The notes beneath the pieces are model-generated. The model was not told where the DNA came from. It searched no databases and saw only the letters and a list, made by a program, of their open reading frames with translations. Position numbers and translations under genes: made by a program. DNA of 9,434 nucleotides from Alistipes sp. (GTDB lineage: Bacteria > Bacteroidota > Bacteroidia > Bacteroidales > Rikenellaceae): the NCBI GenBank assembly GCA_029065825.1, contig JAIEHQ010000091.1, positions 1 through 9,434 on the forward strand, in the 5' to 3' direction. Below are positions 1 through 6,639 of this stretch, piece by piece. Positions within the stretch are counted from its first letter, which is position 1. Every line of letters begins with the position of its first letter.

Positions 1-404
1 CACTCAGTTACCGGTTCAACCGGAACGCTAAAAAGAGCGTTTCGACCGTGCAAAGCATGCAAAGTACCGGAGAGATTCTGAAATAGGAGCCAGGGGCTTG
101 TCGGGCCGGAGATTCGCAGGGGTGGAGTCGTTTTCCGACCGAGGGGGTGTTCGGTCACGAGATCAGTTGGTTCCGGCGGTCGGGAGAGAGGGCTTTCGGA
201 ACGGGATGGAGCCGATCGGGCATGCGGATCGCCTTTTGTGATGATGCGGGAGCACGGTATTCGCCTGAAGTGGTTATTGCGAGTGTTGCATAATGGAGCG
301 ATCTTTGCAGAGGTAAAGATGAGATGAAATCATAAGTGTTTATAGGGTTTGAGACGTTAGGAATTTTTTGCCAAGGAATTTATTTGTTAAAGATTGTGTG
401 TGCG

Positions 405-437
405 CAGGTCCCCATGTCGGGGACCTGGGCTGCTTTT
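405..437 (+). terminator. Strong hairpin, possible terminator or attenuator
   Basis: CAGGTCCCC (405-413) and GGGGACCTG (419-427) form a perfect 9-bp stem with a five-base loop. It can extend by two GC pairs beyond a G:G mismatch. A short T run (434-437) follows after six bases, so the U tract is weak and set off from the stem. It could end transcription entering from the left of the window, or act as a leader hairpin for the gene at 685. No gene is visible directly upstream to assign it to. Confidence 0.4.
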
Positions 438-601
438 AGGTGGAAAGGAAACTCCCTCCCTCTGCGGTGTGTCGGTGTCTATTCGATCGGGAGAGGGGAA
501 ATGAAGTGAGTGAAAACAAGACCGCTTCGGATGGAGGAGACATGAGGCATCGCTGTGCGGCGGTGCGGGGGCCGATTCGCCTATTTTCGGGCCGGCGATA
601 G

Positions 602-632
602 TTGCATCGTCGCAAAATATTTGGTAAATTGC
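602..632 (+). promoter_or_regulatory. Possible Bacteroidota-type promoter of the esterase-like gene
   Basis: TTG at 602-604, then a 20-base spacer, then TAAATTGC at 625-632. The Bacteroidota consensus is a TTTG-like -33 and TAnnTTTG at -7. The spacing fits, but the -7 box matches only four of six fixed bases. Transcription would start near 640, giving a leader of roughly 45 bases. This is a weak candidate. Confidence 0.28.
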
Positions 633-684
633 AGAAAATGCCGCCGGAATAGCAGGTGGCGGGACGGATCGGAAACACTTGTTT

Positions 685-1986
685 ATGAGAGCGGGAATCT
701 TTTTCTGTTTGTTGGCGGGAGTTGGCTGGGCGCAGGTTGCGGCACATACGCCCGTAGTCTCTCCGGTTGCCTGGGACGATCGGAGAGGGGCTGCGGAGAA
801 CGTAGCCCGCAACGTCATTGCGATGGAGGACGACGATGACTGGGACTTCATCGAGGAGATCGTGAAGGATAAGTCGGTCGTCATTCTGGGGGAGCAGATG
901 CACTTCGACCTGACTTCGAACACCGCCCGCGTGGGCCTTCTTCGCAAGCTGCACGACTGCGGCTTCCGTACTCTGGTCTTCGAGATGGCCCCCATGCTCT
1001 CGGGTTATGCTTTCGGACGGCTGCCGTCGGGTAATCGAATCACTCTGGAGGAGTTGCTGGGCTACGGTCCCTGGATCATGGACCGGGAGTCTATCGCTCC
1101 GATTCTCGAGATGCTGGAGAGCGGCTACTTCCGGTTTTTCGGAATGGATTGCGATATTGTCTTCTCGGATTTCTTGGTGGCCAAGAAGATCCTCGATGCC
1201 TATCCGCCAACGGATGACATGACGATCCCGTGGTTCCGGCTGCACCGGCTTTGGAGTTCGTTGCAGGCCCATTCGCACGATCCGGAGTCGATAACGGATG
1301 AAGAGCAGCTCGAATATGTCTCGATCTTGAACCAGCTGCGCAACCGGGTCGATTACCTCCGAGATCGCTACGGCGAGACGGTGGAGCTGAGTGCTGTGAA
1401 GCAGTGGCTGAGAAACATGGACCGTCATTTCTTCGATTTCTCCTCACGACTCAAATATCGGGTATTCGGCGGTCTTCTTGGTGCTATGCGCGTGCAGATA
1501 CGGGACAATTCAATGGCAGAGAATGTCTTGTGGTACAGGAGACAGTTTCCCGACGAGAAACTGATCGTTTGGTGTGCGAATCTGCATGCTGCGAAGGATG
1601 AATCTCAAATTGAATATACGCAACAGGAATTGGCCGATAATTGTGCTGGTTATTACACCAATGTTTTGGGTGAGAATCTTGCGCACGAGTTGGGCGGCGA
1701 GGTCTATTCGGTTGCGATTACCTCGCTGAACCGCTCCGACGGGCGGCAGCCCGGGGAGTTGGAGCGGCAGATCGCACGCTTGACGCACGACGCACCCTAT
1801 GCGTTCATCGACTTCGAACCGTTGCGGTGGCTCGACGGTTACAGAACGGCGGTATTCGATTTCCCTGAGATCGGATGCCGGAAAGAGGGCCGCTGGCTCA
1901 ATATCTTCGATGGCGTGTATTATATCCGGGATATTGAATGCATGCGGTTTCAGCCGGAGCCGAGCGAAGGGTCGGATCCGGAGTGA
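685..1986 (+). CDS. Secreted erythromycin-esterase-like (Ere family) protein
   Basis: A 433-residue protein resembling the erythromycin esterase family, which hydrolyses macrolide lactones in EreA/EreB but mostly has unknown substrates. The first motif is VVILGEQMHFD, with E70 and H73 counted from the ATG at 685, matching the family GE-x-x-H. FEMAP follows at about 99-103. RDNSMAEN (273-280) and VWCANLHAAK (about 295-304) match the family's R-D-x-x-M-A-E-N and W-A-H-N-A-H-V motifs. The first His of that last motif is Ala here; the second is kept (H301). The start is chosen because residues 1 to about 20 (MRAGIFFCLLAGVGWAQVAA) form a signal peptide; a TTG two codons upstream is also open. This predicts a periplasmic or secreted protein, whereas classical Ere enzymes are cytoplasmic. 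Codons around 1500-1680 look less GC-rich than in neighbouring genes. It stands alone and converges on the nadC operon. Family membership is fairly sure; macrolide hydrolysis is not supported. Confidence 0.75.
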   Translation: MRAGIFFCLLAGVGWAQVAAHTPVVSPVAWDDRRGAAENVARNVIAMEDDDDWDFIEEIVKDKSVVILGEQMHFDLTSNTARVGLLRKLHDCGFRTLVFEMAPMLSGYAFGRLPSGNRITLEELLGYGPWIMDRESIAPILEMLESGYFRFFGMDCDIVFSDFLVAKKILDAYPPTDDMTIPWFRLHRLWSSLQAHSHDPESITDEEQLEYVSILNQLRNRVDYLRDRYGETVELSAVKQWLRNMDRHFFDFSSRLKYRVFGGLLGAMRVQIRDNSMAENVLWYRRQFPDEKLIVWCANLHAAKDESQIEYTQQELADNCAGYYTNVLGENLAHELGGEVYSVAITSLNRSDGRQPGELERQIARLTHDAPYAFIDFEPLRWLDGYRTAVFDFPEIGCRKEGRWLNIFDGVYYIRDIECMRFQPEPSEGSDPE

Positions 1987-2027
1987 GCCGGTCCGGTTCC
2001 GCTCTCCGGTCGGTATCTTTTCAGTGC

Positions 2028-2062
2028 AACGGGCTGCCTCTGATAGAAGAGGCAGCCCGTTT
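2028..2062 (+). terminator. Hairpin terminator after the esterase-like gene
   Basis: A perfect 13-bp stem, AACGGGCTGCCTC (2028-2040) with GAGGCAGCCCGTT (2049-2061), closes an eight-base loop and ends in TTT. It starts 41 bases after the stop codon at 1986. The flanking AA and TT let it work on either strand, so it may also back up termination of the converging minus-strand operon. The U tract is short. Confidence 0.65.
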
Positions 2063-2160
2063 GCTGCGGAGGCAGCATGCGTATCTTGCCGTGCTGCGGC
2101 TGAGAAACGGAGAGACTCTCCGCGAAAGTGCCCGAAAACTCCGGAATCGGTGCGGGACGG

Positions 2161-2192
2161 AAACGGCTGCGGCGAATCCCGCCTCGCAGCCG
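2161..2192 (-). terminator. Hairpin terminator of the nadC operon
   Basis: Read on the minus strand, CGGCTGC and GCAGCCG (outer arms, 2164-2192) form a 7-bp stem. Inside it a two-base bulge is followed by a further GGCG/CGCC stem around a five-base loop. The arm is followed by TTT (2163-2161). It begins two bases after the stop codon of the DUF2156-GNAT gene at 2195, which is the right place for the operon's terminator. The U tract is short, so termination may be partial; the hairpin at 2028-2061 lies further on. Confidence 0.5.
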
Positions 2193-2194
2193 GA

Positions 2195-3589
2195 TCACTC
2201 GGCCTGCGGTTCGGGACGAGGGCGGCAGTGCAGCCGCTCGGGAAGCGTTGCTGCGGGGTTGCGCAGGCGGACCATCGCCAGGTCGGTTTCAGGGGAACCG
2301 GATCCGAAGTCGAAGCCGTCGGCCGTGTCGAATGTTACCGGCAGGCCGGCATCCGCGAAGCCGAAGGGAGCATAGAAACTTTTGAGCCGCTCCTCGCCCG
2401 GGATCAGGATCGCCGCATCGTCTCCGCGGTCGTCGATCAGCTCCAGGGCGCGGCACAGGAGTGCCGAGGCGTAGCCCCGGTCGCGGAAAGCCGGGTCGGT
2501 CGCCACGCCGTAAATGTAGGTCGTACGGCCCAGTTCGCTCCGGAAGGGGAGCAGGTGGAGCATGGCGACGATGCGTCCCTCCTCTTCGGCGGTCAGCATC
2601 TGCTGCCGGTCGTAGTGGCGGATCAGGAACGAGTCGATGAACTGCTCGTCGTCCTCGAAACAGTCCAGCCACAGCTGCTTGCAGGCCGCTTCGTCCTCGC
2701 CGAGCAGCAGGGCCGTGACTTTCGGCTGCAGGAATGCCGGGTGGTAGGAGAGTTTGGCGCGGCGCAGCCCCTCGATGCCGAGGTCCTCCTCGCGGTTGAT
2801 CAGGGTGTAGCGTTCGGGCAGCCGCGAGGCGAACTCCTGGTTGATGACGGCGAAGGCCCCCTCGTAGTCGGTGTCGGCCTTTTCGGCGTGGATGCAGAAG
2901 GTATGACCGTTGATGGGCGATCCGTAGGTAAAGGCGACCAGCCGGCCGTCGGCATAGAGGCAGCCGCCCCTGAGTCCCAGTTCGTCGAAATGTTCGAACG
3001 CCCGCTTCATAGCCACCTGTTCGGCCGAGAGGTCCTCGGGATGGTCCTGCCGTCGGCCGCGCCACTGGTTTTCGAGCCGCATGCACTCGGCGGCGTGCGC
3101 AGGGGTCATCTCCTCGTAGCGGTAGTCGTAGGCTGCCTTGAAACGGCGGATGTGGTTGCGCTTGGGCTGGTACTTGCGTCCCGGAAGCTCGCGCAGGTCG
3201 GAGGCGTTATATACGTAGTCGGCCATGTCCCGGTTCTCGTCGAAGGCGAACTCCCCCAGGTCGGAGCGTAGCAGCTGCTCGATGCCCGACGCGGTCAGGC
3301 AGACGATCCGCAGCGGCTGTCCGGCCGCCAGCGCATCCTCCTCGAGACGGCGGAGTACGGGTGTGAAGTCGCCGGTGCCGACGGCCTGCATGTAGCTCAG
3401 CTTGGAGCCTCCGTCGATGTAGAAACGGATGATCAGAAAGTCGTCGATGACGGTCCAGGAACTTCGGTAGCGGAACTGCCAGCAATACATGTTGGCGAAT
3501 GCCAGGTCGCAATTGTCCGGGGCGTAACGCAGGGTAAAGGATTCGATGGCGGCTTTGTCGCCGATTTCAATCGGTTTGAATGCGATCAT
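2195..3589 (-). CDS. DUF2156 (LPG-synthase-C-like) and GNAT acetyltransferase fusion protein
   Basis: A 464-residue soluble protein with two parts. Residues 1 to about 290 resemble DUF2156, the fold of the catalytic C-terminal domain of lysyl-phosphatidylglycerol synthase. Typical segments are LPGRKYQPKRNHIRRF (135-150), ENQW (173-176) and INREEDLGIEGLRRAKLSYH (264-283). Residues about 293-420 form a GNAT domain: LWLDCFEDDEQFID (306-319), then the acetyl-CoA loop VATDPAFRDRGYASALL (362-378) with R-x-x-G-x-A, then FYAPFGF (405-411). The substrate is unknown. DUF2156 relatives use aminoacyl-tRNA and the GNAT part should use acetyl-CoA, but neither is shown here. There is no signal peptide or membrane segment, so it should act in the cytoplasm. 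Its first 23 bases overlap the 3' end of the sulfatase gene (stop at 3567), which suggests translational coupling. It is the last gene of the nadC operon. The tail after about 445 is rich in Pro and Arg and probably disordered. Confidence 0.8.
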   Translation of the reverse strand: MIAFKPIEIGDKAAIESFTLRYAPDNCDLAFANMYCWQFRYRSSWTVIDDFLIIRFYIDGGSKLSYMQAVGTGDFTPVLRRLEEDALAAGQPLRIVCLTASGIEQLLRSDLGEFAFDENRDMADYVYNASDLRELPGRKYQPKRNHIRRFKAAYDYRYEEMTPAHAAECMRLENQWRGRRQDHPEDLSAEQVAMKRAFEHFDELGLRGGCLYADGRLVAFTYGSPINGHTFCIHAEKADTDYEGAFAVINQEFASRLPERYTLINREEDLGIEGLRRAKLSYHPAFLQPKVTALLLGEDEAACKQLWLDCFEDDEQFIDSFLIRHYDRQQMLTAEEEGRIVAMLHLLPFRSELGRTTYIYGVATDPAFRDRGYASALLCRALELIDDRGDDAAILIPGEERLKSFYAPFGFADAGLPVTFDTADGFDFGSGSPETDLAMVRLRNPAATLPERLHCRPRPEPQAE

Positions 3590-4599
3590 GATCTTCTACG
3601 GTATAGTTTTTCATTTCAACATGCCCGTAATATTGCTGGATCAGTGCTTTCAGTCGGTTTTCCACCCGCTTGTCGCCGTCGGTGCCCGGTGTCGCGGTCA
3701 TGCGGTGTTCGTCGAAGGAATAGACCCCCTCGGGATTCACGACGCGGAATTCCGTGTCGTACATGACGGCCCAGGGTTCGCGGTCGGGTTCGTTCAGCAC
3801 GTCGCGTCCGAAGGCGAAGTAGGGTTCGCGGTTGCCCAGCAGCCCCAGCAAGGTAGGCATGATGTCGATCTGCTGCACAGTTTGTGCCAAACGTTGCGGG
3901 GCGAGTGCTCCGTCGGGGGTGTGGATGAATCCCATGATGTGGTGGTTGCCGGGAAAAGTGCGGGTGCGGGCGGCCATCTTCTCGGACGACACGTGGTCGG
4001 CGACGAAGACGAAGATCGTCCGCCGGAACCACTCCTCGTGCTCGAAACGGCGGTAGAATCGGCGGAACGAACGGTCGTCGTAGGCCACGCATTTGTGGTT
4101 GGGCGTGGTTCCGGCCGGCAGGCTGCCGCGCTCGGTGTCGGGCACGACGAAAGGATGGTGGGCCGAGAGGGTAAAGAGCGCGGCGAAGAAGGGTTCGGGG
4201 GTGGAGCACAGCTCTTCGCCCAGGAATTGCAGGAAGGGACCGTCCCAGATGCCCCAGTAGCCGTCGAAATCGTCGTTCCCGTGCACCGCCTCGTAGTCCT
4301 CGCGGCTCAGCAGCCGGTCGATTCCGGCATTGCGGGCATAGGCTCCGAAGCCCATCGATCCCCGCTCCGAGCCGCAGAAGAAGGAGGTGTTGTATCCCTT
4401 GTCGCGCAGCATGCGGGGCAGCTGGCGGCTCTTTCCGAGCGACTGGGGCATCAGCACGAAGGGCTGCTTGAAGGAGGGGATGCTCCCCAGCACGGAGGGC
4501 ATCGCCTGGATCGAGCGGGTGCCGTTGGCATACATCTGCGCGAAGCAGAGGCTGCGGCTCATCAGCGAGTCGAGGAAGGGGGTGTAGCCGGATTCATCT

Positions 4600-4608
4600 C
4601 CCCCCCCC
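4600..4608 (-). repeat. Nine-base homopolymer (G9 on the coding strand) in the sulfatase domain
   Basis: Nine consecutive C on the plus strand, G9 in the gene's sense. It encodes the Gly run of HEGGGDE just before GYTPFLDSL. The frame is correct on both sides. Runs of this length slip during replication and are also error-prone in sequencing. Confidence 0.95.
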
Positions 4609-4900
4609 TCGTGGAGTTCGGGACAGAGGTAGGCCGAGTGTTCGGCCGACATGCTTTCCATGATGAATATTACCACGTTGCGCCCTGCGAGCGAGACGGC
4701 CGACGAGTCGGGCCGGTGTACCGGCGTGAAATGGCTGTCGAGCTCCTCGGGCGGGAAGTAGCGGGTGTAGCGGACCGTGCCCGCGGTGTTTATCGTGCGC
4801 AGGATGCAGAAAGGGTTGCTCAGGATCAGGTGGGCCTTCTCGCTCGTCGGGGCGTAGAGCGTGGCGTTCGAGAGCGTGATCGGACGCGTCATGCGCGTTA

Positions 4901-4909
4901 CCCCCCCCC
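4901..4909 (-). repeat. Second nine-base homopolymer (G9 on the coding strand) in the same gene
   Basis: Nine consecutive C on the plus strand. It encodes the RGG of AGVRGGVTRMTRPI, a segment I recall as conserved in Bacteroidota relatives. The frame is the same before and after it, so this tract is not the site of the frameshift, which lies about 70-100 bases upstream in the gene. Confidence 0.95.
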
Positions 4910-4976
4910 GCACGCCGGCAATGCAGAGCAGCACGGCCACGATCAGTGCGATGGTGCTCAGCGGGTAGTGGAGCCA

Positions 4977-5004
4977 GGGGCTGCGCAGGGGCGGACGGTT
5001 CCCC
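4977..5004 (-). other. Site of the sulfatase frameshift
   Basis: The upstream frame reads ENWYLLPVGGALVWLLVRG and then loses sense, reaching TGA at 4958-4960. The downstream frame picks up as NRPPLRSPWLHYPLSTIA. Adding one base would join them as ...LLVRGNRPPLRSPW.... Three four-base runs lie in the interval (CCCC 5001-5004, GGGG 4988-4991, GGGG 4977-4980 on the plus strand), and loss of one base from any of them would explain the shift. I see no canonical X-XXY-YYZ slippery heptamer in the reading frame, so programmed frameshifting is unlikely. Confidence 0.75.
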
Positions 5005-5478
5005 GCACGAGAAGCCAGACCAGCGCCCCGCCGACCGGGAGCAGATACCAGTTCTCGGCGGCGAACTTGAGAATCAGCTGCAGCGAGTTGCCGTTCTCGG
5101 CGAAGAAGATCTCGTCGGAGGTAAACCGTTTCTGTGTGTAGCGGAAATATACGCAGTCGGCCAGATTGACCGCGACGATGAGCAGCGAATTGACCGCCGC
5201 ATAGTACCAGAAGAGCATGCGCCGGTACCACCCGTGCTCCCTGAAGCGGAACGGAAGCAGCGAGAGGACGACGAAGAGCAGATCGGCATAGACGATCGAG
5301 GCGGTGTCGAACAGCAGCGCGCCCCGGAGCAGCGACGGAAGTTCCCCGACGGCGATCGGGCCGATGAGCGAGCGGTTGTAGAGGTAGAATACGATCCGGC
5401 AGAGGAACTGCACGAAATAAAGCAATGCGATGCGCCGGAGCAGCATCGCAACATTGCTTCGAAGCCATGATCTCATCG

Positions 5479-6330
5479 TCAGCAGGCTTTTAACGACATG
5501 TCGAGCGATTTGATCTGGTGCGTGAGGGCACCGACCGAGATGAAATCGACACCCGTTTCGGCGTAGTCGCGCAGCGTGTCGAACGTGATGCCGCCGCTCG
5601 ATTCGGTCTCGCAGCGTCCGGCCACCTTCTCGACGGCCCGGCGGGTCTGTTCGGGCGTGAAGTTGTCGAACATGATGCGATCGACCCCGCCGGCGGCGAA
5701 TACTTCGTCGATGTCCTCCAGGGTGCGCACCTCGCACTCGATCGGAATCGCCTTGCCCCGGGCCTTCAGGTAGGCGCGGGCACCTTCGATGGCGGGCCGT
5801 ATTCCTCCTGCGAAGTCTATGTGGTTGTCCTTGAGCAGAATCATATCGAAGAGGCCCATGCGGTGGTTTTCTCCGCCGCCGATCTTGACGGCCATCTTGT
5901 CCAGCACGCGCATGCCCGGCGTGGTCTTGCGCGTGTCGAGCACTTTGGTGTGCAGCCCTTCGAGGCGGTCGGCGTAGCGGGCTGTCTGGGTGGCCACGCC
6001 GCTCATGCGCTGCATGATGTTGAGCACGATGCGTTCGGCCTGAAGCAGCGACTGGAGCCGCCCCGAAACGTAGAAAGCCACCTGGCCGGGGGCGACGCGG
6101 TCGCCGTCGTGCAGCAGCTCCTCGAACTGCGTGTCGGGGTCGAGCCGCTCGAAGACCATGCGGGCGATCTCCACGCCGGCCAATACCCCCTCCTGTTTGC
6201 AGAGCAGGCGCATGCGGCCCCGCTGGGTCGCGGGGATGCAGCAGAGCGAGGTGTGGTCGCCGTCGCCGATGTCTTCGCGTACGGCCAGGTCGATCAGATC
6301 ATCGACGAAAGGTCTGTATTCGGGTTTCAT
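5479..6330 (-). CDS. nadC: Quinolinate phosphoribosyltransferase (carboxylating)
   Basis: NadC (EC 2.4.2.19) converts quinolinate and PRPP to nicotinate mononucleotide, CO2 and diphosphate in de novo NAD synthesis; it is cytoplasmic. The 283-residue length is normal. Family motifs appear in order: REDIGDGDHTS (18-28), LNIMQRMSGVAT (103-114), DTRKTTPGMR (132-141, PRPP/quinolinate-binding basic residues), KIGGGENHRMGLFDMILLKD (149-168), ECEVRTLEDIDE (198-209), IMFDNF (219-224) and the C-terminal ISVGALTHQIKSLDMSLK (264-281). The ATG at 6330 is chosen over an upstream ATG at 6408 because homology begins at MKPEYRPFVDDLI and an A-rich leader typical of Bacteroidota precedes it. The upstream ATG would also lie at the -7 box. 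It is the first gene of a three-gene operon, and its TGA is followed after two bases by the ATG of the sulfatase. The neighbours are envelope-type enzymes, not nadA or nadB. Confidence 0.96.
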   Translation of the reverse strand: MKPEYRPFVDDLIDLAVREDIGDGDHTSLCCIPATQRGRMRLLCKQEGVLAGVEIARMVFERLDPDTQFEELLHDGDRVAPGQVAFYVSGRLQSLLQAERIVLNIMQRMSGVATQTARYADRLEGLHTKVLDTRKTTPGMRVLDKMAVKIGGGENHRMGLFDMILLKDNHIDFAGGIRPAIEGARAYLKARGKAIPIECEVRTLEDIDEVFAAGGVDRIMFDNFTPEQTRRAVEKVAGRCETESSGGITFDTLRDYAETGVDFISVGALTHQIKSLDMSLKAC

Positions 6331-6405
6331 GTTTTTCTTTTTTTCTACTCGGTTCGTTGTGCGGAACGGGCGGGGAGGTATCTCCCTCCTTCCCGGATCG
6401 GCAGA

Positions 6406-6436
6406 CAAAGATACGAAAAGTCGAGCGCAGAAGCAA
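6406..6436 (-). promoter_or_regulatory. Promoter of the nadC operon
   Basis: On the minus strand, TTG (6436-6434), a 20-base spacer and TATCTTTG (6413-6406) match the Bacteroidota primary-sigma consensus, with all six fixed bases of TAnnTTTG. Transcription should start near 6400, giving a leader of about 70 bases. A small hairpin in that leader (GGGGAG/CTCCC around 6372-6387 on the plus strand) may have a role. The -33 element lies inside the first unit of the 74-bp repeat array. Confidence 0.75.
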
Positions 6437-6597
6437 GCGTCAGCTTGATTATGCCGAGACCGGAGTATCTACGGCGGAGCCAAAGTGCGAAAAGTCGAGC
6501 GCAGAAGCAAGCGTCAGCTTGATTATGCCGAGACCGGAGTATCTACGGCGGAGCCAAAGTGCGAAAAGTCGAGCGCAGAAGCAAGCGTCAGCTTGAT
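6414..6597 (-). repeat. 74-bp tandem repeat, 2.5 copies, carrying promoter sequence
   Basis: Two full identical 74-bp units (6414-6487 and 6488-6561) are followed by a partial 36-bp unit (6562-6597). Each begins on the plus strand with CGAAAAGTCGAGCGCAGAAG, followed by CAAGC-gtca-GCTTG, a 5-bp stem with a four-base loop. On the minus strand the 36-bp core provides the TTG -33 element and the spacer of a promoter. At the -7 position the unit next to nadC abuts TATCTTTG, whereas the two outer cores abut CACTTTGG, a poorer match. I believe related sequences occur as dispersed intergenic promoter repeats in Alistipes-like genomes, but that is from memory. The array sits between the lipoprotein gene's stop and nadC; only 42 bases (6598-6639) separate it from the lipoprotein gene. 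Confidence 0.93.
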
Positions 6598-6639
6598 CGG
6601 CTTTTTTCGCCCGAGCGCATTGCGGCCCTCTTTCCGGGG

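Larger units (their letters stand above)
1..684. other. Gene-free leader region with several small hairpins
   Basis: I see no credible protein gene here. The open frames that cross it on the minus strand are antisense to the downstream gene, and a short plus-strand frame from 555 runs out of frame into it. Visible structure: a near-perfect palindrome CCGGTT-c-AACCGG at 11-23; a 6-bp stem AACGCT/AGCGTT at 24-41; a direct repeat TGCAAAG at 49-55 and 58-64; a 6-bp inverted repeat ATCTTT/AAAGAT at 301-320; and a strong hairpin at 405-427, listed separately. Positions 301-400 look more AT-rich than the surroundings, as expected for an intergenic control region. A long 5' leader, an untranslated RNA or decayed sequence are all possible; nothing here distinguishes them. 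Confidence 0.5.
3567..5476 (-). pseudogene. LTA-synthase-like membrane sulfatase/phosphoglycerol transferase, frameshifted
   Basis: Intact, this would be a protein of about 636 residues in the alkaline-phosphatase superfamily (LtaS/MdoB type, COG1368). Such enzymes move phosphoglycerol or similar head groups onto envelope glycans or lipids at the outer face of the inner membrane. The start is ATG at 5476, two bases after the nadC stop. The first 160 codons encode membrane helices near residues 15-33, 47-75, 87-111 and 141-157. That frame stops at 4958. The remainder continues in the -1 frame: one more helix (YPLSTIALIVAVLLCIAGVRGG), RPITLSNA, then the catalytic domain. The domain has NVVIFIMESMSAEH (metal-binding Glu, about 274), YANGTRSIQAMP (likely nucleophile Thr, about 320), TLSAHHPF (about 440), FVADH (Asp and His, about 494-495) and QIDIMPTLLGLLG. 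All expected catalytic residues are present, so apart from the shift the gene looks functional. Either a real one-base deletion or a sequencing error is possible. If real, the product is a 172-residue membrane stub. The stop overlaps the next gene by 23 bases. Confidence 0.8.

Noticed and set aside
11..23. CCGGTTcAACCGG resembling a tRNA T-arm
   Set aside because: The flanking bases do not pair as a T stem, and no acceptor, anticodon arm or CCA-proximal structure can be built. It is a simple palindrome.
300..307. GATCTTTG with TTG 20 bases upstream as a promoter
   Set aside because: The -7 box lacks the first T, and the start would be about 370 bases before the first gene. It is kept only as a remote possibility.
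542..601. Short frame starting ATGAGGCATCGC after a GGAGGAG sequence
   Set aside because: It encodes only about 19 residues before a stop, with no sensible composition. Bacteroidota rely little on Shine-Dalgarno sequences.
436..1428. Long minus-strand open frame of 330 codons
   Set aside because: It is antisense to the esterase-like gene, has no recognisable motifs, and the plus-strand frame has a signal peptide and family motifs.
1799..3271. Plus-strand open frame of 490 codons
   Set aside because: It lies opposite the DUF2156-GNAT gene and crosses both intergenic terminators. Its composition is that of a GC-rich antisense shadow.
4958..5010. Programmed -1 ribosomal frameshift in the sulfatase gene
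   Set aside because: No X-XXY-YYZ heptamer is in frame near the junction, and relatives I know of are read in one frame. An indel or read error is simpler.
6414..6597. CRISPR array
   Set aside because: The unit repeats as a whole (74 bp) with no variable spacers, and there are only 2.5 copies.
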